From positions 62,001 through 126,000 of the forward strand of contig LLCB01000156.1 in NCBI GenBank assembly GCA_001414345.1: a stretch of 64,000 nt of DNA, written 5' to 3'. Below are positions 36,692 through 49,972 of the stretch, in pieces (the first letter of the stretch is position 1; every line of letters starts with the position of its first letter). Below the pieces are notes generated by a model. It was not told where the DNA came from, searched no databases, and was given only the letters and a program-made list of their open reading frames with translations. The position numbers were made by a program, and so were the translations under genes. Source of the stretch: Hymenoscyphus infarciens. Lineage: Eukaryota; Ascomycota; Leotiomycetes; Helotiales; Helotiaceae.

Positions 36692-37063
36692 ATGATTACA
36701 TTCCACTTTCTTCTCACCTCTGAGCTCGCCATAAATGTCATCATCTACAGCGCTTCCTCGGGATCTACAACCACCCAATTTCTTGGCCTCTTTGTCTCAT
36801 GGCAACGAGCCATAATGGTGTTTGCATTGACAATCTTCGTCTATGTTTCCATTAGCATTGAGCGACAACCTGGTCATCTTGACCAGTGGTTTTCCCGGGT
36901 TGGTAAGGGGTGGAGGGACTTGGTTTTCGTGATTTTGAGGAGGGTTTGGCTAGGTGCTCTTCTATTTTTGAATTTTGGAGTGTTGACTTGGGGTGGGAGG
37001 GACAAGTCCTACATGTGTATTTCTGCTAGCCGTAGGAGGGGCAAGTATCTAAGAGTAAAATAA
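36692..37063 (+). pseudogene. Second membrane-protein remnant of the same kind
   Basis: A 123-codon open frame with two hydrophobic helices (IMVFALTIFVYVSISIE; VWLGALLFLNFGVLTW) separated by a charged stretch (DQWFSRVGKGWRDLVFV). The layout resembles the middle part of the family suggested for 35333-36365, so this may be its displaced continuation or a second partial copy. It has no start-to-stop gene structure I can defend. Confidence 0.35.
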
Positions 37064-37680
37064 TGAATAAAGAGCGAGATTTTCGTGGTCCCTTTCTGGA
37101 AAGAATTTAGTTTTCTAGAACGTGGAAATATAATCATGCCTTCGAGTCCTGAATCAACCAAATTGTATCCAAGTATTTACTAGATTGTTTTTAGGGTGTG
37201 GAGAAGGTGGCTTCGCTTAAGTTGCTTCGAACAAAGTTTTGTCGCAGTGTTAGTATGAGAGATACGCACTACTTCTTTTTGCTCTAAAAAGCTGGGTCAG
37301 TTGATACTGGTGAAGACATATTAATAGCGTAACTATATTCACTCAATGAGTTTGTACCTGCCAAACAGGTGGGCAAAACTGGACTTTCAACCAGAGTTGG
37401 GACAAAATACACTAAAAATCTTTAGAAAGAGAATCAACCTTACGATGAGTTGATCAAGGAACTGTGTACTTTCCAGAAGATTGTCAAATTTTCACGTCTC
37501 CATTTTTGCCAAAAGATTCGAAAGAATTAAAATCCATTAATAGTGACTTGAATACGGTGGCCGAGATGCTTCTTTTAAAGTAGTAGGTTGTAATTTGTGA
37601 AGAGAGGCTTAATGCCACTAAAACAATTCACGGGAGACAGAATCAAGCGTTAATACTAAATGTTACGGATGTAATTTTTC
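37064..37680. other. Transition into AT-rich block
   Basis: No gene. Base composition drops gradually towards the RIP block. Confidence 0.5.
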
Positions 37681-40600
37681 TTTAAGTCCTTGATTATAGG
37701 GCGGGGCAGTAGAGAGCTGCTGTAGAGTTTTAGAGCTTCCGAAGTTAGAGTAAACAAAGGCTTAGTTTATATACTACTTCGTAAGTTCTAGTCTATATTA
37801 ATATAGTCGTCTCTCTTTTCTTCGTTATAGTATAGTTAAATTAATTATACCACGTTAAAGTACTTCAAATATATTCAAGAGTCTAATTAGCTTTAATTTA
37901 ATAATAGATTATTAACTTAGAAGTAGAATTCTACGAAGCTCGAAGCTAATTAGAATTCTATAACTCTATGTTCTTTTCTATTCATCTATTAGCGATTCTG
38001 TTTCTTTGTTTTAGGATTTTAACTTAGAGTTGGAGAGAGAAGTCTTATTTATACTTTTTTACAAGGTTATTTATAGAAAAGAGTATTATTGTTATTCTAA
38101 TATCTTCTAACTTATCAAAGCTATTTTATCTATTAGTAAACAAGTGGTAAAAGTTCTTATACTCTTACTCTCGATATAAAGGTAGTCTTCTTTTCTTAAT
38201 TTACGCGAGAAGATTCTCTTATTAGCTTACCTCTTCTTCGTAAGAACGAGTAATAATAGATCTCTTATAACTACTATTATAGTAAAGAAAATCTCCGAGA
38301 CATATATCTTTTAAAGTAAAGAAGACATATCTATATTTATCTATAGCTAAGTTAAAACTATAATCTAGGAAATTCGTCTACTTTAGTAGATATCTTATAG
38401 TATCTATGTTAACTTACTAAGAGTGGTTTCAATTATCTTTCTAATAGTGATATAATAGAGTTTATATATAATCTTTAAGCTTAGATAACTTAAAGCTCTC
38501 TAAATCGTCGTTTCTTCACGTTTTTCTATAATAGATAGTAATAGAGAGATAAAGATTTTATCTTCTACTATAGCTCTAAGAAGCGTACTCTAGTAGTAGG
38601 TTAATAGATAATATAGAGGAATACTATTCTATCTATAGCCTCTAGTATTAACTCGATAGAGAGTTCGACTTTATCTAGTATTTTTTCAGTGAAATCTTCT
38701 ATACTAGCTAAGCGTATCTAGAAGAGTAAGATATATAGACCTACTTAAATTGCTCGTTCTTCTAGTAGAGAGTTAGGTTACGAGCTAGTATAAATTCTTA
38801 TATACTATATAGTCTATTCTAGTAGAGTATATTATAAAGAAACTAAATAGCTTCTATATTACGCTCGAGATCTAATATATTATAACGTAAAAGAGATATC
38901 GTGCCTTTTTCGAGAGATTTAAGAAACTTAATTATAACCTTACTATAATATTCCTCTTCTCTATACTATACTTAAACTCGTAACGCCTAGTAGTAGAGCT
39001 AGACCTAAGATATTAGTAAATGAAGATTTTAAAGATTTAATAGCTAAGAGAGGCTAAAGCCTACTAATAAGATTTGTTCTTATCTTACTTCTTTAATTAA
39101 TCTGATTTTTACGTTCAAATATGTTTTATTAATTAATATATATAATATCTACCTAATTTCTATATTATTATATACTTTAGTAGAGTTTAAAGAATAAGAT
39201 AGTAATTTAATTATTTAGTCGTATTAGAGCTAGAAATATAAAGTTAGAACCGCGTTCTACTAAATTATATAGAATATAAGAATAACTAAAGAGATAATCT
39301 ATAGAAAGCTACTTATATACTCTAACTACTAATATCTTAGAGTTAGTAATAGCTCTCTATTAATACTACTCTTCTAAAAGACTTTTAAATTAAAAGTTAA
39401 ATAGATATATTAATCTTTTAAGCTTTAAAAAGTTATAATAATACGAAATATATACGACTATTAAAGAGATATATAGAAGTATATTCAAAAGAATATTATA
39501 TATAGATATAAGATACTAGTATAGAAGAAAAGACTAAATTAGGCCTTTTCTAACTATAAGAGAGTAGATAGCTATATATAAGAGGTTTAGAATATATAAT
39601 AGTACGAAATATATACTACTATAGAAGAGGTATATAAGAGTACGTTTAGTAGAAGAATATACGTAAATACTAGGCTCTAATATAGAAGAAAAGGAAAAAC
39701 TATCTCTCTTCTATACTAAGTATAAACATCTATATATAAGAGGTCGAAGACTACTAAGTTCTAATAATAATAATAACTAAGACCTTCTTAATATAGCTAA
39801 TACTAAATAAAAGGCTTTAAAGCTAAATATATAATATCTAAACCTTAATCTCTTTAGTATCTTCTATTATATAAGTATTAGGTTAATTATAATCTTAGCT
39901 CTAAGGTATTAGAGGTATTAGTAGTTCTACGAATACTAGTAATTTAGAATAGCGTGCTATTATAGATAAGAGGTTTAGATAATATAAAGAAGAGTTAGAT
40001 AATATAAAAAGGTCTAAAAGCCGTCTAAAAGCTAAATCTAAAACCTTTCTAAATTAGATAATATAAAATAATAACTACTAAAACCTTATATATATAGTAT
40101 ATAATATATAATCTCGGCTATATAGAATAGTAGGCTATTATAATCTACTAGCTAGACTACTTTTATATATATTATATATATATATATTTAGTTATCTAAA
40201 GTATCTTATATTAGTATTATCTATTAAATAAAAGATTAGCGCTTTTTTTAGTATTAAGTTAGATTACTTTTTATATTACTTTTATAGTATATATAAGTAT
40301 AAAAAGCGTCTAAGATTAAGAGACTATTAAGTATATTCTAGGTATTATTAAAAAGCACTAGTATTAAAAGTATTAAAGTACTATCTCTCTATTATATATA
40401 TCTATATCTCTATTTTACCTAGATTTTTATTATATATCTAGATCTTAAATAAAACTCTTATTCTAACTAGTAAAAAGAGTATAAGATTATTTCTCTATAT
40501 TTAATAAAATTTTAATCTTAGAGAAATTAAGAGACTTAACTTATATTATTAAGAAACTTATATTTTACTAAATATACTTCTAAGAAAGCTTACTTATAAT

Positions 40601-42430
40601 TAGAACTATAGTATAAGACGTTCTCTTTTAATTAAATATTATTATATATAATAAGCTAATAGAGTAAGTAAAAGCCTCTAAAAGTAAGAGGCTTTTAACT
40701 TATAGAATTAACTATTAAGTAGTAGCTATTATAGTAGAAGTAATATTTAGTTATTTTATTAGTTCTCTAAGTTTTATTAGTATTAATTTAAAATATTATA
40801 TTACTATATATTTAAAGTAGAATATTTCCTAAATATATAAAGCTTATAAGTCTATCTAAGCTATATACTATAAGCGTTTAGTAGAATCTAGGTTATTAGT
40901 AGTAGAGAGGTTATTTATAGAACGCCTTCTATTCTAATAGACACGCTAGGCTTATAATTAAATACTATTTATTAAAGAGTAATTAGTATATATTATTAAA
41001 GTATTTTAGAGCTTTTAGAAAGCTTCTAAAAAGCCTAAAAGTAGTAGAGAGAAAGTAAATAGTATAAGATAAAAGAGAAACCTACTAGATACTCTAAGAG
41101 TATAATATAGTCTCTTTCTAGCTTTATATAACCTTACTATTTATAAAAATAAATATAAAAAGATATTAAATAATTTAAAGTTATTTAGAGACGAAAGATA
41201 AATAGTTTATAACTATAGCTATAGTTGAAAGTATACTTAGATACTTAAAAGTTATATTATAATTTAAGAGTATCTATACTTTTCTTTTTTTAGTAGAGTA
41301 GATATATAATTTACTAATTAGACTTAGGAGACTTAGTAGTACTAGGTTTTAGACCTAGGTTCTATACTTGAAAACTAATAATCCGCTTCTAGAATTAAAT
41401 CTTTTAAACTTTCTAACTCTCTTTTTATCTACTATCTCTTCTTAAATAAAACTAGAACTAGTAATAAATAGTAGACTAATAAAATAAGAAATATAAACAT
41501 TTGCTTTACTAGTCTTATACTCTCTATATAAAAATAGAGCTTTATAGCTATATTTATTACTATATAAAAAGAAGAATATATATAGCTTAAAGTCGAATAG
41601 TTAATTCTTATTATTTATATACTCTTCGAGTATATACTATTCGTCGAGTATATACTATTGAATATAATTATATATAAAGATATTATTAGAAAAGAATATA
41701 GTATTAAGATTATAAAAGTAAGACTCTAAGATCTAAAAGTAATAGCTTAAGTACTAAATATAAATTTAGTTTTAATTTATTACTTTAAGCTATTAATATC
41801 TTAATACTAGTAACTACTCTCTTATACTAAAATCCGCTTCTAGAAAGTATTATATAACTATCTAATTTACTTATAAGAGTATTTCTTTTAGTACTTATTA
41901 GCTATCTTTCTAATATATCTTATATTATCTAAAATTCTTAAAATTCTTAAAACTGAATTTAGTTTTTTTTTAGTATATTTTAACTACGAAGCTTTTGTTT
42001 TTTTTTAGTATATTTTAACTATGAAGCTTTTGTTTTTTTTTTTTCTTTTTTCTTTTTTTTTGAAAATTAGACTTAATAAAAGCTTTAAAAGTAGATATTA
42101 AACTGTTTTATATATAACTTTTACTAATTTAATAGAGTTTTTTATAATATAGAAGTTATCTAAATACTAAAGTAGCGTTTAGTACTTAAGCTATTACTAT
42201 AAGCTCTTAGATACTCTAGTTAAACTCTGTCTACTCTATATTATTCTCTACTTTTATTCGTCTACTTTTTTAGATAAATAGAGTTAGTTAAAAAAAGTAG
42301 CTAAACTAAGATAATCGAGGATAGTCGACGAAGATAATATAGAAACGAGTATTCGTAGTTTATAAAAGTAAAGATTAGAATAACTTTTTTAGTTTCATAT
42401 AATCTAATAGATATTGAAGCTAGTAATATA
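37680..42430. repeat. RIP-degraded AT-rich block 3
   Basis: 4.7 kb with no open frames and strong CA/TG depletion. 39227-39290 matches 10619-10680 of block 2. Two related internal segments, about 39430-39560 and 39590-39720, both read AATA-TACGAAATATATAC then GACTA/TACTA, so a roughly 165-bp unit is tandemly repeated here. A short direct repeat near 41630-41665 (CGAGTATATACTATT twice) and one at about 41962-42042 add to the structure. Confidence 0.9.
41962..42042. repeat. 35-bp direct repeat with T-runs
   Basis: Two copies of a 35-bp unit (AGTATATTTTAACTACGAAG in the first, with ACTATGAAG in the second, each followed by CTTTTG and a long T-run). The C/T difference in TACGAAG against TATGAAG is a C-to-T transition at a CpG. 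Confidence 0.9.
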
Positions 42431-43474
42431 GTAGGTTCGAATGGAAATTCCGAGATAGCAAATCTGGAAAAAGCGTGTTATAACGGAAGAAGGCAGAAGG
42501 ATTATGAAATACCATAGCCTAACACGTAGTTCGGTTCCCTTCTAGTCCTAAATAGGTAGGTTATGTCTAAAGCGAACAGCCTAAAAAGCTTGTTTTTTCA
42601 CCAGAGAAGTTGAGCCTCAAAGTGTATTACAAAGTTTTATACTAAGCAAATTAAAGAGAAAGTTTAGACTAAGAAAACTCGAAAACCAAAGAAGATCCCG
42701 ATTTTCCAACCCATATGTGAAAGATATGATTGGCTGGGGATAGCAAAGCCTTGCAGTTTGAATTATGGTAGAATTATGCGTTCGATGCTTACCAGAAAAT
42801 TCTACTAATCAACAACCTTGATTCTCCCTGCATTTGCAAGGATGTACGAGCTCTTTCTTGCGGCAACGAATCAATGTTAGAAGTGATTTGAGTTACAAAT
42901 ACTTCTTTGCTTCTTCATCTTCTTCATCTTCTTCGTCGGCTTCGTTGCCGAATCTTCACTCCACTCTTTGATTTGTGATGAAATCTCAGCAATCTCGCTC
43001 CACAATCAATCGCAACAAAGTGGGGGTTCAAGATGGATCCATCTATCCCTATCTCACGTGATCGCGGGGTTGTTTTGTAAGAGGGGTATTGCAGCTGGTA
43101 CGAAGGAGGCCTTCAGGGTTCTCTGCATAGCACAAAGTGCCAGATTGCATCGAGGTTGGTTGGCTGCAGACAGGGCGACCTCGAGATTTTGGGGTGTCTC
43201 CTTTTTGCGGTCTTCCAATCGATAGGGTGGGTGTTTCGTGAAAGAGAGGGTTTGGCGGTGTGAATATGAGTAATTCCGCAGGAAATTCGAAATGTGCTGG
43301 CTCTCGTTGATGTATGCTATTTGGAAAGTAGCTGAATCGACTTTGTATATTCTTGGTGGTGCTGCAAGAGCGTCATTCCCTCCAGCTTGTGTAAGCCTGT
43401 AAGGCTATCAAAAGCTGCAAGCAACAACAGGCATTTCCCTTCCGCTGCTTGCGGCTTGAAAGATTCCCAGAAGC

Positions 43475-43509
43475 ACCAACAGCCAACAGCCAACAGCCAA
43501 CAGCCAACC
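43475..43509. repeat. Heptamer array (CCAACAG)n
   Basis: About four and a half perfect copies of a 7-bp unit CCAACAG. Confidence 0.9.
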
Positions 43510-43609
43510 CAGTCTCCCTGACGCCTTCGGGGCCTCCCAAGAATGTTCCTAAATGACAGCCTCAAGCTCAAGTAGACCGACCTGCTCTTATGTTGACCTT
43601 TTCCCACGT

Positions 43610-43658
43610 ACCTGATACCTGATACCTGATACCTGACACCTGATACCTGATACCTGAT
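43610..43658. repeat. Heptamer array (ACCTGAT)7
   Basis: Seven consecutive copies of ACCTGAT; the fourth has one T-to-C change (ACCTGAC). Confidence 0.95.
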
Positions 43659-44023
43659 TCTCATCTGTGTCTCTCAAGACGACACCTGCCACAATCGGAA
43701 TTCCAGATCCTGCACTTCCTACTATTTTCGCAATCTTGCAGTATTTTCGGTCCCTGCCGTAAGCGCATCCACGCAGCTTTGCATGTGTTGTACTTGTAGC
43801 ACTACTACTAGAAAGTTGCCGGCGGAGGACGGAAAAGTGAAAGTTGGAGGCAGCCAGCCCAGCAAGGCGGTGACGACCTTTTTATTACCACGCTAACCGA
43901 AAAGATCATCCACACAATATCACAACACAACAACCCTCATATCCAAATCCACCACACTTCGGTCGCAACTTTGCCTACCCTCCACCAACAAGACGCCCAT
44001 ACAGGCACATTGCTATCGTCACA

Positions 44024-44117
44024 ATGGATGGCGCCGTGCTGCGTGACCGTATTGTTGCGACACTCGATGCCAACACTGATGTTCGACGCCGCGCCGAACT
44101 CGATTTGAAGACGGTAA

Positions 44118-44160
<43 letters not shown>

Positions 44161-47100
44161 CGCCAGTCCAGGAATGGTCTCCCAAGACCAGTTGCTAAAG
44201 AAGTCCTCTGCTAACACCACCACCACCACCGCAGGCCGAGGATCATGCTGGCTTCACCGATGCGCTTTTGGACATTCTACAAGGCGAGACGGAACTTGCT
44301 GTTCAGCTCTCGAGTACGCACTTCCACCACCACACATTTCCATACCCCTCCGCCAAGACTAACACACAATAGCTGCCGTCTATCTAAAGAACCGTGTAAC
44401 CAGAGGATGGGCAACCAGCGACGACTTTCCCAATAATAAACCTATACCCGAGGACGAAAAGGCTCGATTCAGAGACCGCCTGCTGCCTGTCCTTTCGACC
44501 TCCCCTCCAAAAGTTCGACAACAACTCGTCCCAGTCCTACAAAAAATCCTCCACTACGATTTCCCCGAAAAATGGCCCGCGTTCATCGACATTACCCTCC
44601 AACTCCTCAACACGAACGATGCCGCCTCGATCTTTGCGGGTCTGCAGTGTCTGCTCGCCCTCTGCCGAGTCTTTCGATTTAAATCGGGAGAAACCCGAGC
44701 CGATTTTGATAAGATTGTGGACGTGACCTTCCCAAGACTCCTTACGATTGGTCAAGGCTTGGTAAATGAGACAAGTGAAGAGGCAGGAGAGATGCTACAT
44801 ATCGTGTTGAAGGCCTACAAGCATGCGACATTTGTGAGTTCGGGGAATATTCAAGGCGATAATGAAGTGCTGACGGTTTTAGTTTGAATTGGCTGTTTCG
44901 TTGAGAGATCAAAGTGTGGTTATTGGGTGGTGTACGTTGTTTCTCCAAACTATCGCAAAGGAAGTGCCCGCCTCGGCGCTGCCAGAGGATTTGACAGAGC
45001 GGGAGGCCAACCACTGGTGGAAGGCTAAGAAGTGGGCTTACTTCAACCTTAATAGGCTCTTTGTCCGGCAAGTCGAATTGGTTTATCCAGTTGAGGATCC
45101 CTTTGCTAATTCAAACAGTTATGGAAACCCGTCATCACTACAAAAAGGCAATGGAGAGGATTACACTGAATTCGCAAAAACCTTCACTGCGCAATTCGCT
45201 CCCGAGATTCTCAAGGGCTACCTCCAACAAATTGAGGGCTGGGTGGCTAAAACCACTTGGCTCAGCAGACCATGTCTTTCATACACTCTCGTCTTTCTCG
45301 ATGAGTGTGTGCGACCCAAAGAGATGTGGACTCACCTGAAACCACATCTTGATACTCTCGTTACGCATTTCCTCTTTCCTGTCATGTGCCTTTCCGCCGA
45401 GGATGTCGAAAAATTTGATACCGACCCCGAGGAGTATCTTCACCACAAATTAAATTACTATGAGGAAGTTTCGGCCCCTGATGTTGCTGCGACCAACTTC
45501 TTGGTTACCCTTACCAAGGTCCGAAGAAAGAATACGTTCACCATTCTAGCTTTTGTCAACACCATTGTGAACGAATACGAGGCCGCCGAGGACAGCAAGA
45601 AGAACCACATCGCAAAGGAAGGTGCTTTAAGAATGATTGGTACACTATCGAGTGTCATTCTTGGAAAGAAATCTCCAATCGCCGAGCAGGTTGAATACTT
45701 CCTTGTGAGATATGTTTTCCCAGATTTCCGCAGCACCCAAGGATTTTTGCGTGCGCGAGCTTGTGACACCGTGGAAAAGTTCGAGCAATTGGACTTCAAG
45801 GACCCGAACAACCTTTTGGTTATTTATCGAAATATTTTGGAGTGTATGGCAGATCCAGAACTTCCAGTACGAGTCGAGGCCGCCCTTGCACTTCAGCCTT
45901 TGATCAGACATGACATCATCCGTACGAGCATGCAACAACAAATTCCTCAAATTATGCAACAGCTTCTGAAACTCGCCAACGAGGTTGATGTTGATGCCCT
46001 ATCAAATGTTATGGAGGATTTCGTGGAGGTTTTTGCTGCTGAACTTACTCCATTTGCAGTTGCATTGAGCGAGCAACTTCGTGACACATATCTCCGAATT
46101 GTCCGAGAGCTTTTGGAGAAGAATGACAAGCGAGATGATGATGAGAGTTACGGCGATTACCTTGACGACAAGAGTATCACAGCTCTTGGTGTTCTTCAAA
46201 CTATTGGTACTCTCATTTTGACCTTGGAGAGCACTCCTGATGTTCTTTTGCACATGGAGTCAATTTTGATGCCAGTTATCAAGGTTACTCTTGAGAACAA
46301 GTTGTATGGTGAGATAATCGATCCCAAGCTTTTGGTGCTTTGCTAACATTACTAGATTTGTACAACGAGGTTTTCGAGATCATTGACAGCTGTACTTTTG
46401 CTGCCAAGTCCATTTCACCAACCATGTGGCAAGCTTTCGAACTCATTCATGCTACTTTTAAGGCAGGCGCAGAGCTCTATCTCGAGGACATGCTTCCTGC
46501 ACTTGACAACTTTGTTCAATATGGTCGCGTGCACCTTGCCCAAACACCACAATATCTTGACGCCATGTTCAGCATGGTCCAGGACATGTTTGCAGACCAA
46601 AAGGTTGGAGGAGTTGACCGGATATGTGCTTGCAAATTGGCCGAAGGCATCATGTTGAGTCTCAGAGGCCATGCTGATCAATATGTTGTTGCATTCGTAA
46701 GACTTTCTTCCTTATGTACTTCACAGGAATTACTAATCGCCATCCCAGGTCGAGATGGCAATGCGCACCCTTACAAATAACGAAACCAAGGTCAAATCCT
46801 ACAGAATCCACCTCATGGAGATGGTCATCAATGCCATTTACTATAATCCAGTACGGAAATCCACGTCCCATTGATTCTAAGATATTCTAACAAGTAATAG
46901 GTTCTCGCACTTCAAGTCCTCGAAGCAAAGCAGTGGACCAACAAGTTCTTTAGTTTGTGGTTCTCGAGTATCGACAGTTTCACCAGAGTTCACGACAAGA
47001 AGCTTTCTATCTCTGCAATTGTCGCTCTCCTTACCCTTAACGCCGACCAAGTTCCAGTCAGCGTTCAAACCGGATGGCCACGATTATTACAAGTTTGTAC

Positions 47101-47806
47101 CAAATTTCCAATTTCGATGGAAGTATGCTAACAGTAACCTCAAGGGTATTGTCCGATTATTCCAAACACTCCCGGCTGCCCAGAAGAGTAAGTCATCTTT
47201 CATCTTCACACCGAGAATAAGAATACATTCTAACATAATACAGAGCGTGACGAGGTTCTCAAGGATGATTACCCAGTTGATGAATCTGCGTACGATGACG
47301 ATGAAGAGGAGCTGTGGGCCGGTGACGATAATGCATGGAATGAAGAGGAGGCGCCTGAAGAGGAATCGGATGCCAAGGACGAAAGCACCGCCTATCTTGA
47401 ATTCTTGAACGAAGAGGTATGAAAGCTCAGACTACTTTCCAAGAATCCATACCAACTAACATTTTCTAGGCACAAAAATTCCAAAACCTTGACGACCCAG
47501 ATTCAGACGAGGAACTCGGCGAAGAAAGCCTTCTCGAAACCCCGCTTGACAAGATCGAACCATATGCGCTTTTCCGAGATGCTCTCATGAGTAAGTTTAA
47601 AATTTTACCTCTGTACTGAATGCAACTAACACTTTCTAGAACTCCAAGGAGAACAACCTCAATTATACGGCTCCCTCACAGGAAACCTCAGCGCCGAAGA
47701 ACAGCAAATCGTTCAAGGTGTCGTTCAACAAGCCGACGCGCTCGCTGCTCAACAAGCCGCATTAGCTGCGAATGTTCCTGGGGTCGTGGTCAATGGCGCT
47801 ACATGA
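44024..47806 (+). CDS. Importin-7/8-type karyopherin (Nmd5/Sxm1 family)
   Basis: Beta-karyopherin that carries cargo through the nuclear pore in a Ran-dependent way. Model: eleven exons, 44024-44113, 44235-44313, 44373-44833, 44883-46308, 46356-46696, 46749-46850, 46901-47092, 47145-47187, 47244-47416, 47470-47590 and 47640-47806; 3195 nt, 1064 residues, close to the 1048 of yeast Nmd5. The N-terminal IBN (Ran-binding) repeat covers about residues 20-105 (RRRAELDLK, AAVYLKNRVTRGW). HEAT-type helices follow (YDFPEKWPAF, FELAVSLRDQ, FLRARACDTVEKF, PVRVEAALALQPLI). A conserved acidic C-terminal loop lies at about 925-950 (YDDDEEELWAGDD). The tail is Gln/Ala-rich (QQADALAAQQAALAAN). I cannot say which of the two yeast paralogues it matches. 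Intron 1 contains a CAGC tetranucleotide array beginning right after the donor. Confidence 0.94.
44119..44160. repeat. (CAGC)n array in importin intron 1
   Basis: About ten and a half copies of CAGC, starting just after the GTAAGT donor at 44114. It is absent from the coding sequence. Confidence 0.95.
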
Positions 47807-48766
47807 GGATAGAGAAAGAATCAAAAAAAGCAAAAATCAGAAAACAACACATTTGGAGCGGGTTCTATTATATTTTGTATGCCCAAAGCGTGCGTTGTGT
47901 GCATGGATTTGGCGTTTAATTCTTTCTCTCTTCTCCTCTTCCTCATGCCGGGAGATCTTCTCGAAGTCGGAAGCTGCATGGCCAAGTTTTCTTCCCCGGG
48001 CTTTAAGGTTGTTGATATTTTCTTCTTCTCGTGGAGGATATATTTGCGTGATGGTGGGCGAATCGAAAGAAATTTGGGTGAATAAACGAGTGGAAAAGCA
48101 TGATGGATGGATCAAGTGGAGGGAAATGTTAAGAACTTACTTCGTAAGCAAGCGCCCAGCTCGTTTATTTAGGTAGTCTAGTAGGTGTAGTAGTTTAGAT
48201 TTTTTCGATTCTTCTGTTTCTCTGCTAGGACTGATGATGGACTGATGATGGGATGGATGGGATAACGGGATGACGGGATGGATGGATGGGTCGTTGAGTA
48301 GTTAGTGGGCGGGGAGAAAGATGATTAGATGACTGAATGCAAGCGAATGAATTCCCCCTATTATTGTATTTCCCTGTTGCAGTTTTGACTTTTTATATAA
48401 ATTCTAATTTTCTTTCAAACTGTAGGAAGACTGGAGCTCCCCCATTCCTTCTCAGCTCAAGTAGTACGTACCTTCGAACTTAGTTGTTGTATGAAAGTAG
48501 TTAGAATCCCATTCTTCTTCTTTGTCTCAGTTCTCCAGCCCCTATCTAAATGAACCAAAAGAGCTTCGGACTTCCGGACTCTCTCCCTCCTCCTTCACAT
48601 CACGTTACACCCCCACTCCCATTATTTCCCCACCACACACAACCACCAAAAAGAATGCCTCCTTTTCCCTACTCCCCTTCTCCTTCCCTCCGCACCAAGC
48701 AAATGATGAACAACCAAGAAAGAAAAGGATAAAAACTAAATATCAAGGTTTCATTGATGTAGGTAT
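47807..48766. other. Intergenic 3' of importin
   Basis: No gene. An imperfect GATGG-rich tract lies at about 48230-48295. Open frames on either strand are low-complexity. Confidence 0.55.
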
Positions 48767-48838
48767 TGAACCACACCCGATTTGAACGGATAACCTTCCG
48801 CTCTGGAGGCGGACGCGCTGCCGTTGCGCCAGCGGTCC
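48767..48838 (-). tRNA. tRNA-Trp (CCA)
   Basis: On the minus strand: acceptor GGACCGC pairs fully with GTGGTTC (two G-T pairs), D-arm GCGC..GCGC, anticodon stem TCCGC with GCGGA, loop CTCCAGA, anticodon CCA, variable AGGTT, T-arm ATCCG-TTCAAAT-CGGGT. All four stems close. No intron. The discriminator base is A at 48767. Confidence 0.92.
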
Positions 48839-49972
48839 TAATTCTTCTCTCTTGTTTGGAGAGGTGAGGAATTAGACTGATTGGATAGGGAGTGAGTTTG
48901 GTAATGTGAATTATGAGGGTGTGAGATGTGGGGGGGCTGGAGAATTGGTCAATTAGTGGGGTGAATTAAGTGAGAGAGGGGTGATGGTGGGGGTTTGGGA
49001 GGATGATTGGGTGGCGGGATGGTGAGGGGTTGATGGTGGTGGGGTGCGATTGGTTGGGAGGGATTGAGAGGGATTAGGTTGAGTGGGGTTGATAGCGCAC
49101 CTGATAGCGGGGTGATTTGGTGTTGGTGTTGCTAGGTACTTGCCTCATCACCGGCCTGGCTTCAGTTTTTTGTGGGATGCTTTAGGAGACTTCTCTTTTC
49201 TTTAGGAAATACCCTTTCAAGAAATGAAAGCAGTTCCTCACAATAGGAAAAAGTCTGTGGAATCTGTGGAGTCATGATTCATGAATATGGCTTTGGTGTC
49301 TGGAACTTTGCGAATTAATCGAGGAAGTGTGGAGATTCAGGAAAATTTCGCCGTGCATGCGTATATATATAAGATTGAATAAGTTGTTTGTATTGCTTAG
49401 GTACAGGGAGAAATAGAAACGGCAAGTTGTAGATTGCTAGTGCATGTAGGGTTTTACTTTCGAACTGTGGGGGAACTTCTGTGAACTTTGTAATGTTGAG
49501 TTCCAAATCACTTGTCACTTCCCGGTGTCGTTCTCTATGCTAGGAAATATGCGAGATCCTCTATGATCGGCTAATGTGAAATCATTATTCGAAAGGCGTT
49601 AGAAGATATGAGTCTTGATTCCTCTAACCCTTCTCAAGTAATACTTGCAATTCCCCGAAGATCTTGGGAAGGAAAGAATAAAAGAGGGTGTACGAAGAAC
49701 GAAACGGAAGGACGCAAAGGAAACGAAGACACAGAAAACGAAGAGAAAGGATCGTGGCAAAGCAAAGCAGAGATTGGAAAACCGGGCAAAGAAAATGAAA
49801 AAGGATCGGTCGGACTGTGCGTAAATGATATATATATATATATATAGTAAGATTCTTGACACCTAAACACAACGCCGGGAAATATCCATATCTACCCAAA
49901 CCATGTCATATTATTTACCGTTCATGCACCTCCCTCCTATAAATCTATCAGCAGGCTATTCAAAAACATCGG
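48839..49972. other. Intergenic, G-rich then mixed
   Basis: No supportable gene. 48860-49100 is rich in GGTGGGG-type runs. A TA dinucleotide run lies at 49828-49846. Small open frames near 49.6-49.9 kb on both strands have biased composition and no motif. Confidence 0.5.

Larger units (their letters stand above)
42431..44023. other. Importin upstream region
   Basis: 1.6 kb without a supportable gene. An open frame at 42968-43225 (+) has no recognisable motif. Two different heptamer tandem arrays, listed separately, fall in the last 550 bp before the importin start. Confidence 0.55.

Noticed and set aside
49599..49899. Three overlapping minus-strand frames of 78-91 codons
   Set aside because: Phe/Ser-rich translations of an A-rich region containing a TA dinucleotide run; no motif.
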